Shown here in pieces: positions 1 to 5,483 of a DNA stretch of 5,483 bases. The notes below the pieces were generated by a model. That model worked only from the letters and a program-made list of their open reading frames with translations. It was not told where the DNA came from and did no database searches. Location of the stretch: positions 1 through 5,483 of the forward strand of contig DAHXOW010000039.1 of assembly GCA_027364665.1 (NCBI GenBank), given 5' to 3'. This DNA comes from a bacterium (GTDB taxonomy: Bacteria > Patescibacteriota > UBA1384 > CAJBMM01). Position numbers and translations under genes: made by a program. Position 1 is the stretch's first letter. Every line of letters starts with the position of its first letter.

Positions 1-555
1 ATGAACTCTTCCATTCAGGGGGTAGCGATTGCGATGAGCAATTACCGGGAAGATCAAATTCTGAAACGTATTACTACCACACCCTTGCCGCCTTGGAAAT
101 TTGTTGTATCAAGCATTCTTGCTAGGTTAGTTTTGAACATCGTTCAAATTGCTTCGATTCTTGCTATTGGTATTTGGATTTTCAACGGCCACATTTACGG
201 AAACACACTCACCGTCTTTGTCTTATCAATTATCGGGGCTATTTTATTCCAGCTTTTTGGTTTCTTCGTTGCAGGGGTTAGTAAAACCACCCAGGCAGCA
301 GAGGGTATGTCTACAGCAATTACCATTCCAATGATGTTTTTAGCCGGGGTATTCTTCCCGATTAGTCAATTGCCTAAGTGGCTGGCTGATATTGTTCAAT
401 ATTTACCGCTTGCTCCTCTGTTGCAAATCTTAAGAGATGTCGCTCTAGATAGCCAATCTGCTTTTTCGGATCACAGAAGCCTGATCATTCTAGCCATTTG
501 GCTAATTGGCTTATTATTGTTCTCGTTCAAGTACTTTCGCCTCTATAACGAATAG
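1..555 (+). CDS. ABC-2 type transporter permease, C-terminal part (5' end outside window)
   Basis: This is the membrane subunit of an ABC exporter of the ABC-2 class, which works with a separate ATPase to move drugs, lipids or polysaccharide out of the cell. The visible 184 residues start with a cytoplasmic stretch containing RE-DQILKRITTTPLPPWKF (about residues 16-34), the family's usual coupling region before a helix. Hydrophobic segments follow at about 36-60, 69-93, 103-120 and 160-178. The stretch FLAGVFFPISQLPKWL (113-128) and the following LPLAPLLQILRD match the conserved part before the last helix. Family members are usually about 250 residues or longer, and here the first helices are missing. 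The ATG at base 1 is therefore probably an internal methionine and the gene starts upstream. The ATPase partner is expected just upstream. The substrate cannot be told. The gene ends with TAG, and no convincing terminator follows before nrdD. Confidence 0.88.
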   Translation: MNSSIQGVAIAMSNYREDQILKRITTTPLPPWKFVVSSILARLVLNIVQIASILAIGIWIFNGHIYGNTLTVFVLSIIGAILFQLFGFFVAGVSKTTQAAEGMSTAITIPMMFLAGVFFPISQLPKWLADIVQYLPLAPLLQILRDVALDSQSAFSDHRSLIILAIWLIGLLLFSFKYFRLYNE

Positions 556-570
556 TTTTATTTCTCACCC

Positions 571-598
571 TTTACCAAATTGACGGTCGGTGTATCAT
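571..598 (+). promoter_or_regulatory. Candidate sigma70-type promoter for nrdDG
   Basis: A TTTACC box (571-576) and a TATCAT box (593-598, five of six matches to TATAAT) are separated by 16 bases. This would start transcription near base 605, about 25 bases before the nrdD start. A TTGACG at 580-585 is a better -35 hexamer, but it has no good -10 at the right distance. I saw no NrdR-box-like palindrome here. The call rests on hexamer matches only. Confidence 0.4.
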
Positions 599-619
599 TA
601 ATAGCACGAACGAACAATT

Positions 620-625
620 AGGAGG
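620..625 (+). promoter_or_regulatory. Ribosome binding site of nrdD
   Basis: AGGAGG is a full Shine-Dalgarno match, ending four bases before the ATG at 630. The spacing is on the short side but workable. It fixes the nrdD start and shows that the host uses canonical Shine-Dalgarno initiation, which makes its absence in front of nrdG and the small gene at 3490 more noticeable. Confidence 0.8.
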
Positions 626-629
626 GTGC

Positions 630-2762
630 ATGTACACTAAGATCCGTAAACGTAACGGTCAGTTGGTTGAGTTTCAGGTCGCTAAAATTACTGAGGCCAT
701 AGTCAAGGCTGCAAAAGCCACAAAGGAGTTTGGCCCTGACAAAGCCGAAGAATTAACCAAGGAAGTTTTAAAACGTCTGTCTGAGCGATTGGCAACGCGT
801 CGCTTGCCTACAGTCGAGGTCGTCCAAGATGCCGTTGAGGATGTTCTCTTGTCTTCGCCGTATCGCAAGACAGCAAAAGCCTACATCATCTATCGCGAAA
901 AACATAATGAGATGCGCCAGTTGGCAGAAGCACAAAAAGTTGATCTTGTTGATCAATATTTGAATAATTTAGATTGGCAAGTCAATGAAAACTCGAATAT
1001 GTCATACTCTCTTCAGGGATTAAATAATTATGTCTCTTCTGAGGTGTCTCGCAGCTATTGGTTAAATAAAATGTACAGCCCGGAAATTAGACAGGCTTAT
1101 ATTTCAGGCGACATGCATATTCATGATTTAAATATTTTAGCCACCTATTGTGTCGGTTGGGATTTACAAGATTTGTTGAGAGTCGGCTTTCAGGGAGCTA
1201 CGGATAAAATCGAATCGAAACCAGCAAAACATCTGCGCACCGCTTTGGGACAGTTAGTCAATTTCTTCTACACAATGCAAGGTGAATCTGCGGGAGCGGT
1301 TGCTGTTTCTAATTTCGATACACTGATGGCGCCGTTCATTCGTTACGATAAGCTGAACTTTGCGGAAGTCAAACAAATGCTACAAGAATTTATGTTTAAT
1401 ATGAACGTACCGACACGAGTGGGTTTTCAAACCCCGTTCACAAATGTTACTTTGGATCTTCAGCCGCCAACCACTCTAGCGGATCAGGCGGTAATCATCG
1501 GCGGACAACCTCAGGAAACTACTTACGGTGATTTTCAACAAGAAATGGATATCTTTAACCGAGCCTTTACCGAGGTGATCGTTGCCGGAGACGCCAAGGG
1601 CAGGGTTTTTACTTTTCCTATTCCTACATATAACATCACGAGTGATTTTGATTGGGATAATCCCAATTTGGCCAGTCTCTGGCAAATGACCGCAAAATAC
1701 GGAATACCTTATTTTTCCAATTTTGTTAACTCAGATATGAAGCCAGAAGATGCCCGCAGTATGTGTTGCCGCTTACGTTTGGATAATCGCGAACTAAGAA
1801 AACGCGGCGGCGGTTTGTTCGGAGCAAATCCTTTGACAGGATCGATCGGGGTAGTCACCATCAATCTACCAAGGTTGGGCTATAGGTCGCGCGACAAACG
1901 TGAATTTATGTACAATTTGGCCTATATCATGGATCTGGCCAAAGAAAGTCTTGAAATAAAGCGTAAAGTTATTGAGAGGCTGACTGACGCAAACCTTTAC
2001 CCATATACAAGATTTTACCTGAGGGATATCAAAGCTAGAGATAATCAATATTGGACGAACCATTTCTCTACCATCGGACTAATTGGTATGAATGAAGCCT
2101 GTCTTAATCTTCTGGGCCAGGATTTGACCTCGGAAGAAGGACAGGCTTTCGCTAATCAGGTTTTAGACTTTATGCGCGACCGTTTACAGAATTATCAAGA
2201 CGAGACTGGTCATTTATACAACCTTGAAGCAACTCCGGCTGAAGGCACTAGTTATCGCTTGGCTAAAAAAGATAAAGCTAATTACCCAGATATTATTGTG
2301 GCAAACGAAGATCGTTTTCAGGAAGAGGAGCAAGAACCATTTTATACTAATTCTTCTCATATCCCTGTTGATTATACTGACGATTTGTATGAATTACTTG
2401 ACCTGCAAGATGAAATGCAAACTAAATATACCGGCGGAACCGTTGTCCATCTTTTTGTCGGTGAAGAAATTACTGACATAAATGCCATTAAATCCCTGGT
2501 TAAACATGTCTGCCAACGTTACCGTTTGCCTTATTTCACCATCACCCCAACTTTCTCGATTTGCCCGGATCATGGATATATCGCGGGAAAAGTGCCGAAG
2601 TGCAAAAAATGTGGGCAAAATACCGATGTTTATTCAAGAATTGTCGGCTATATTCGTCCGGTCAGAAATTGGAACGTCGGTAAAAAGGCAGAATTTGCCA
2701 ATCGCCAAACCTATCGAATATCTGTACCGAAAACTAAAAAACGACAAATGGTTACTGCCTAA
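630..2762 (+). CDS. nrdD: Anaerobic (class III) ribonucleoside-triphosphate reductase, large subunit
   Basis: This cytoplasmic glycyl-radical enzyme reduces ribonucleoside triphosphates to deoxyribonucleotides without oxygen. Residues 1-95 form an ATP-cone, the allosteric domain that binds ATP or dATP and sets overall activity. The catalytic barrel follows. Cys174 in TYCVGWDLQDLL matches the reducing cysteine of the family (C175 in E. coli). Cys379-Cys380 in SMCCRLRLDNREL lie at the finger-loop position of the thiyl-radical cysteine (C384 in E. coli). The C-terminal zinc site is Cys645-x2-His648 plus Cys658-x2-Cys661. The glycyl radical residue is Gly673 in RIVGYIRPVRNW, followed by WNVGK. 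At 710 residues it is full length, with no intein or frameshift. The start is supported by the AGGAGG upstream. nrdG follows directly, so the two are almost certainly co-transcribed. The Cys/His zinc site and the RPVxNWNxGK tail resemble the Thermotoga-like group more than E. coli NrdD. The electron donor (formate or a thioredoxin-type protein) cannot be decided here. Confidence 0.97.
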   Translation: MYTKIRKRNGQLVEFQVAKITEAIVKAAKATKEFGPDKAEELTKEVLKRLSERLATRRLPTVEVVQDAVEDVLLSSPYRKTAKAYIIYREKHNEMRQLAEAQKVDLVDQYLNNLDWQVNENSNMSYSLQGLNNYVSSEVSRSYWLNKMYSPEIRQAYISGDMHIHDLNILATYCVGWDLQDLLRVGFQGATDKIESKPAKHLRTALGQLVNFFYTMQGESAGAVAVSNFDTLMAPFIRYDKLNFAEVKQMLQEFMFNMNVPTRVGFQTPFTNVTLDLQPPTTLADQAVIIGGQPQETTYGDFQQEMDIFNRAFTEVIVAGDAKGRVFTFPIPTYNITSDFDWDNPNLASLWQMTAKYGIPYFSNFVNSDMKPEDARSMCCRLRLDNRELRKRGGGLFGANPLTGSIGVVTINLPRLGYRSRDKREFMYNLAYIMDLAKESLEIKRKVIERLTDANLYPYTRFYLRDIKARDNQYWTNHFSTIGLIGMNEACLNLLGQDLTSEEGQAFANQVLDFMRDRLQNYQDETGHLYNLEATPAEGTSYRLAKKDKANYPDIIVANEDRFQEEEQEPFYTNSSHIPVDYTDDLYELLDLQDEMQTKYTGGTVVHLFVGEEITDINAIKSLVKHVCQRYRLPYFTITPTFSICPDHGYIAGKVPKCKKCGQNTDVYSRIVGYIRPVRNWNVGKKAEFANRQTYRISVPKTKKRQMVTA

Positions 2763-3461
2763 ATGCTGATCGGAGGGTTGCAAAAAATTACCCTGATCGA
2801 TTACCCAGGCAAGGTTGCTGCGACAATCTTTACCCTTGGATGTTCTTTTCGTTGTCCTTTTTGTCATAATCCTGAATTGGTATTACCAAAGCAGTTCACC
2901 AAACCCATTCCTGAAGAAACGGTCATTTCCTTTCTTGCTTCACGAGTTGGAAGATTAGACGGCGTTTGTCTAACCGGCGGCGAGCCAACTTTACAGAAAA
3001 ATCTTCCTGAGTTCATCACACAAATTAAGAACCTTGGCCTAAAAGTTAAGTTGGATACCAACGGGTCGCAACCGAAAGTACTGGAGAAAATTATTAAATC
3101 CGGGTCAGTCGATTATTTTGCCATGGATATTAAAGGACCCTTATCTAATTATGCAACAATTACAGCGTCAAAGGGATTTGAAAAAGAAATAAATGAAAGC
3201 ATCTCCTTGATCATGAACTCGGGTCTTGAATACGAGTTTCGAACCACCGTATCTAAGCCTTTGTTGTCAGTTAGAGACTTTGAGTACATAGGTAAAATGA
3301 TTTCAGGGGCAAGTTCCTATTGGCTACAAAACTACGTTAAATCAAAACAGATTGACAGCCAAATAACTCTCGAGCCATTTAGCGACGCGGAGTTGATGGA
3401 GGCGCTTAATTTAGTCAGACCATATGTTATTCAAGCAAATGTCAGATCGCTAGTTGCCTAA
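2763..3461 (+). CDS. nrdG: Anaerobic ribonucleoside-triphosphate reductase activating protein (radical SAM)
   Basis: This activase uses a 4Fe-4S cluster to cleave S-adenosylmethionine and abstracts a hydrogen from the C-terminal glycine of NrdD, leaving a stable glycyl radical. The cluster motif is Cys27-x3-Cys31-x2-Cys34 (CSFRCPFC), followed by HNPEL. The SAM-binding GGE motif is at 72-74 (TGGEPT), and LDTNG (97-101) and DIKGP (122-126) are further radical-SAM core strands. The opening IGGLQK..LIDYPGK is typical of the NrdG2-type activases, which run to about 190-230 residues; this one has 232. The ATG directly follows the nrdD stop with no base between. No Shine-Dalgarno precedes it, so it is probably translated by re-initiation of ribosomes finishing nrdD. 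Adjacency to nrdD confirms the substrate against related pyruvate formate-lyase activases, which share the motif. Confidence 0.95.
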   Translation: MLIGGLQKITLIDYPGKVAATIFTLGCSFRCPFCHNPELVLPKQFTKPIPEETVISFLASRVGRLDGVCLTGGEPTLQKNLPEFITQIKNLGLKVKLDTNGSQPKVLEKIIKSGSVDYFAMDIKGPLSNYATITASKGFEKEINESISLIMNSGLEYEFRTTVSKPLLSVRDFEYIGKMISGASSYWLQNYVKSKQIDSQITLEPFSDAELMEALNLVRPYVIQANVRSLVA

Positions 3462-3481
3462 TTTAAAAAATTTGCTATGCT
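3454..3481 (+). promoter_or_regulatory. Candidate extended -10 promoter for the small membrane protein gene
   Basis: TATGCT (3476-3481) is preceded by TGC, giving the TGnTATNNT form of an extended -10. TTGCCT lies 16 bases upstream at 3454-3459, overlapping the nrdG stop. Transcription would begin at about 3487-3490, at or within a few bases of the ATG at 3490. The message would then have almost no leader. Confidence 0.4.
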
Positions 3482-3489
3482 CTTAAGAC

Positions 3490-3843
3490 ATGAAACCGAC
3501 TCTTAACTGGTGGAAAAGAAAAACCGTAATCACCTTGATAGTCGTGATCGTTCTTGCTGGAATCGGTCTGATTTATCATTTTTCACACACAAAACAAGAA
3601 GGCGGGACGATTACTAAATCCGGACCCGAGTCGACTCAAGCACCAGAACCGCCGCAGGTTAATATAACCCCATCTCCCGCGATTCCAAGCTATCAGCCCG
3701 GAACGACTAACCGTTCAGCGAATAACAGCCTCACTTCAACAGGGCCCAACGTCGTTTGGATCCTAGTCATTGCGTTTTCTCTGGCCTTAATCAAATTTGG
3801 TTGGACACAAATTAAGGCACACAAAAACGCTTCCCAAGCTTAG
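3490..3843 (+). CDS. Small two-helix membrane protein of unknown function
   Basis: I do not recognise this 117-residue protein. It begins with a short basic stretch (WWKRK), then a hydrophobic helix at about 12-30. A polar linker rich in Pro, Ser, Thr and Asn follows at 31-86, and a second helix at about 88-104 precedes a short basic tail. By the positive-inside rule both ends would be cytoplasmic, with the roughly 56-residue linker outside the membrane. No catalytic motif, lipobox or cysteine is visible. The first helix could be mistaken for a signal peptide, but there is no clear cleavage site and the second helix argues for a membrane hairpin. It lies 28 bases after nrdG on the same strand, so read-through is possible, but it may have its own promoter. 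No strong Shine-Dalgarno precedes the ATG. The terminator overlaps its last codons. A role in nucleotide reduction is not suggested. Confidence 0.7.
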   Translation: MKPTLNWWKRKTVITLIVVIVLAGIGLIYHFSHTKQEGGTITKSGPESTQAPEPPQVNITPSPAIPSYQPGTTNRSANNSLTSTGPNVVWILVIAFSLALIKFGWTQIKAHKNASQA

Positions 3844-3854
3844 GAAGCGTTTTT
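3823..3854. terminator. Bidirectional intrinsic terminator between convergent genes
   Basis: A perfect 12-bp inverted repeat (3823-3834 with 3843-3854) surrounds an 8-base loop. The stem's outer five pairs are A-T, so an A tract precedes the hairpin and a T tract follows it on either strand; the core is CGCTTCC/GGAAGCG. This is the form of a rho-independent terminator that works in both directions. On the plus strand it ends the nrdD-nrdG-small gene unit. On the minus strand it lies 26 bases after the stop of the RRM gene. The TAG stop of the 3490 gene starts in the loop and ends on the first base of the right arm. Confidence 0.88.
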
Positions 3855-3879
3855 GCTGTATTAATTGATTTACAATTTA

Positions 3880-4173
3880 TTATCGGCTATTACGATCGTC
3901 GTGGCTTTTTTTCTCACGGGCTTCATTAACAACCAGCGGACGATTCTGTACCATCTGACCGTTTAAAGCTTTAACGGCGATTTCAATCATACCAGGCTCT
4001 TCAACGGTGACAAAACCGAATCCCTTGGAACGATTATTATCGCTGAACCGGTCACGAATTACCGCAGCGCTAACAACTTTAACACCCTCAACACCAGAAA
4101 AAATCTCGGCAAGTTTGGCATCATCTACCGTCCAAGGTAAATTACCGACATAAATATTATTTTCTTTTTCCAT
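3880..4173 (-). CDS. RNA-binding protein with a single RRM domain
   Basis: This 97-residue protein is one RNA recognition motif plus a short charged tail, a class known from cyanobacteria and other bacteria and thought to bind single-stranded RNA, often in cold response. RNP2 is IYVGNL (residues 7-12) and RNP1 is KGFGFVTV (50-57). Tyr8, Phe52 and Phe54 are the aromatic residues expected to stack on RNA bases. ALNGQ..QNRPLVVNEAR (69-86) forms the last strands of the fold. The tail REKKSHDDRNSR is basic and polar, without the glycine-rich tract of some relatives. The frame is open to an ATG at 4242 (120 residues), but I chose the ATG at 4173. AAAGG sits five bases before it, the RRM begins immediately after it, and a candidate promoter overlaps the upstream ATG. 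The RNA target is unknown. Confidence 0.92.
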   Translation of the reverse strand: MEKENNIYVGNLPWTVDDAKLAEIFSGVEGVKVVSAAVIRDRFSDNNRSKGFGFVTVEEPGMIEIAVKALNGQMVQNRPLVVNEAREKKSHDDRNSR

Positions 4174-4178
4174 CTCTA

Positions 4179-4183
4179 CCTTT
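4179..4183 (-). promoter_or_regulatory. Ribosome binding site deciding the RRM gene start
   Basis: Read on the minus strand, AAAGG lies five bases before the ATG at 4173-4171. It supports this internal start over the ATG at 4242, in front of which I see no comparable site. Confidence 0.6.
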
Positions 4184-4240
4184 GGCAAACTACTAATCGA
4201 CCCTAAGCCTCTGCTCTTACGAACTTTACACTTTGAGCTC

Positions 4241-4269
4241 ATCTTATCAGAAACTATCTACAAAGTAAA
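4241..4269 (-). promoter_or_regulatory. Candidate promoter of the RRM gene
   Basis: On the minus strand, TTTACT (4269-4264) and TAAGAT (4246-4241) are separated by exactly 17 bases. Each hexamer matches four of six consensus positions. Transcription would begin near 4234, leaving an untranslated leader of about 60 bases before the ATG at 4173. The -10 box overlaps the ATG at 4242, so that codon would not be in the transcript. Confidence 0.45.
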
Positions 4270-4313
4270 GTACTCAAGTTGGCGAAAGTTTCTTTCAAGA
4301 AAATAAAATACCT

Positions 4314-4380
4314 AATTAAAAAACAAACAGTGACTTAATTTAGCCGATTTAAACAAATTTTGTCTGAGCAATTGTTTGTT
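4314..4380 (-). terminator. Possible weak terminator after the MacB-like permease gene
   Basis: On the minus strand, AACAAACA (4380-4373) is matched by TGTTTGTT (4329-4322), which runs into six consecutive T residues (4323-4318). The arms are AT-rich and about 43 bases apart, so as an intrinsic terminator this would be weak. The interval 4243-4404 is otherwise AT-rich and gene-free, with only the RRM promoter and small imperfect repeats visible. Confidence 0.25.
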
Positions 4381-4404
4381 GATTCTTACTAATTTCTTGA
4401 TATA

Positions 4405-5483
4405 TTATTCGTCTCTAAGCGAATTGACCGGATCCAACTTAGCCGCTCTCCTGGCAGGAAAATAGCCTGCAACTATAGCAACCAAGATGGAAAAACCTAG
4501 AACTCCTAAAGCCAAATATGGAGCAATATAGAAATTGATCGTTTTGGCCGCACCGGAATTCTGTAGAACCATATGATTAAATATGACGGTTCCCAATTTT
4601 GCGCCCGGATAGCCCAACAAAAGCCCTACAACACCACCGATTAAGCCAACTAAACCAGCTTCCAAAAGAAAGATCATCTGGATATCACGATTCCTTGCTC
4701 CAACTGCCTTCATAATGCCAATTTCTTTCGTTCTTTCCAAAATGGACATCATCATAGTGTTAATAATTCCAAAAGCAGCAACCAGCATGGCAATCCCACC
4801 AATAATACCCAAAGCAATTTGTAACGAGGTTAAGGCGCTAGCAACACTGTTCGCTTCGCTTGCATAAGCATGAGTATTGTAACCTTGATTTTGCAAATTT
4901 GTATTTAGACTATCCACCGAAGCCGAATTTTTGGCTACTACCACGATGGAATCGTACACTGATTGACTGGCGGGGCCGGCAACCTGCTTAGCCATAGAGG
5001 CCGCCGTTTGATTAGGAATCATTACCTGATAGTCAGTAGTATCAGACTGGTTTAGAACACCGACTACTACGTCGCGAAATTGTTGTCCCCCGGGAGACAA
5101 AACCAAAGTAACAGTTTGGCCGATGATTTTAACTGGGTTTTTAAAGCCAACCGCTTGGGCCAAACCATAAGGGATGACAACTGCATTTTGATTATCCGAT
5201 TTAAAATTACTTCCAAATTGTAAGTTGTCAGTAATAGATGATTGATCCTGACTTAACGGAGAGTCGCTTGAGGCGAATAAGCGACCCGCCTGTCCGTTAA
5301 TAGTTAAACGTCCGATAAATTGATTGATCGAATATGCACTGGCGACTCCAGACATCTTGGTTAAATCAGTCAACGTATTATCGGTTAAATTCTTGACGCT
5401 TCCGAGAGAAAAACTGGTGCTGCTGTCCGCCCGAAAAATTGCTCTTTCCGTTCCTGATGATTGGATGACGATCTGGTTTATTT
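4405..5483 (-). CDS. MacB/FtsX-type ABC transporter permease, C-terminal part (start outside window)
   Basis: This is the permease of a MacB-like ABC system. Such proteins sit in the cytoplasmic membrane, pair with a LolD/MacB-type ATPase and drive export or mechanical signalling through an extracytoplasmic domain. The frame stays open to the right edge, so 358 residues are visible and the N-terminal helix lies beyond. A TTG at 5373 is an internal leucine codon, not a start. The first roughly 215 visible residues belong to the extracytoplasmic MacB-type domain (for example LTKMSGVASAYSIN). The FtsX domain follows, with helices at about 220-244, 271-293 and 320-340. ERTKEIGIMKAVGA (249-262) is the cytoplasmic coupling segment, and YFPARRAAKLDPVNSLR is the usual C-terminal end. 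Its ATPase is not in the window and is expected upstream on the minus strand. The substrate cannot be told. Confidence 0.9.
   Translation of the reverse strand, partial: INQIVIQSSGTERAIFRADSSTSFSLGSVKNLTDNTLTDLTKMSGVASAYSINQFIGRLTINGQAGRLFASSDSPLSQDQSSITDNLQFGSNFKSDNQNAVVIPYGLAQAVGFKNPVKIIGQTVTLVLSPGGQQFRDVVVGVLNQSDTTDYQVMIPNQTAASMAKQVAGPASQSVYDSIVVVAKNSASVDSLNTNLQNQGYNTHAYASEANSVASALTSLQIALGIIGGIAMLVAAFGIINTMMMSILERTKEIGIMKAVGARNRDIQMIFLLEAGLVGLIGGVVGLLLGYPGAKLGTVIFNHMVLQNSGAAKTINFYIAPYLALGVLGFSILVAIVAGYFPARRAAKLDPVNSLRDE

Noticed and set aside
1..3. ATG at base 1 as the true start of the ABC-2 permease
   Set aside because: The protein would lack the first membrane helices normal for the family, and the ATG coincides with the window edge. 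It is more likely an internal methionine.
556..629. NrdR operator upstream of nrdD
   Set aside because: No palindrome resembling the NrdR box (ACAC-AT-rich-GTGT) is present in the interval.
556..629. Rho-independent terminator after the ABC-2 permease
   Set aside because: Only a short CACC/GGTG pairing is possible, and no T tract follows a stable stem.
1476..2063. Minus-strand open frames inside nrdD as antisense genes
   Set aside because: The translations have no recognisable motif or start signal, and the plus-strand frame encodes conserved NrdD residues throughout.
2224..2769. Overlapping plus-strand open frames at 2224-2481 and 2482-2769
   Set aside because: Both lie inside nrdD in another frame, show no domain or Shine-Dalgarno, and are shadows of its well-supported coding sequence.
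4243..4404. Small RNA or hidden small gene in the AT-rich spacer
   Set aside because: I see no convincing start with Shine-Dalgarno, no stable GC-rich stem and no tRNA-like fold. Low GC makes chance short repeats likely.
1..5483. Alternative genetic code (TGA as glycine or tryptophan)
   Set aside because: No in-frame TGA occurs in any gene, glycine and tryptophan use their normal codons, and all genes end at TAA or TAG in the expected places.
1..5483. CRISPR array, insertion sequence, phage or defence system
   Set aside because: No spaced direct repeats, terminal inverted repeats, transposase, integrase or defence-type domains were found.

Overview
The window is a compact, gene-dense piece of bacterial chromosome with moderate to low GC. 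It holds four complete genes, plus one partial gene at each edge. Every stop codon seen is TAA or TAG. All reading frames run through with the standard code, so there is no sign of TGA reassigned to glycine or tryptophan. An oxygen-sensitive class III ribonucleotide reductase points to an organism that makes DNA precursors anaerobically, either a strict or a facultative anaerobe. A stand-alone RRM protein beside MacB-like and ABC-2 exporters fits several lineages, including the Candidate Phyla Radiation, Firmicutes-like bacteria and other fermenters. The sequence alone does not decide the taxon.

Layout, plus strand: 1-555 is the C-terminal part of an ABC-2 type exporter permease. A short gap with a candidate promoter and a strong Shine-Dalgarno follows, then nrdD (630-2762) and nrdG (2763-3461), joined with no bases between stop and start. 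Next comes a small two-helix membrane protein of unknown function (3490-3843), which may have its own extended -10 promoter placed so that its message would be almost leaderless. A strong 12-bp hairpin with A and T tracts on either side (3823-3854) overlaps the end of that gene. It can terminate transcription from both directions.

Layout, minus strand: an RRM RNA-binding protein (3880-4173) converges on that terminator. The better start is 69 bases inside the longest open frame, because a Shine-Dalgarno sits in front of it and a candidate promoter overlaps the upstream ATG. An AT-rich, gene-free spacer follows. The C-terminal 358 residues of a MacB/FtsX-type ABC permease (4405-5483) run off the right edge.

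The only clear functional unit is nrdD-nrdG. NrdG uses a 4Fe-4S cluster and S-adenosylmethionine to place a glycyl radical on NrdD, which then reduces ribonucleotides to deoxyribonucleotides. The other genes are probably neighbours rather than pathway partners. I found no RNA genes, CRISPR array, insertion sequence or phage element, and no convincing evidence of a previously undescribed system. The observations most worth a second look are the nrdD-nrdG junction, the near-leaderless small membrane protein gene, the re-called start of the RRM gene and the shared terminator.
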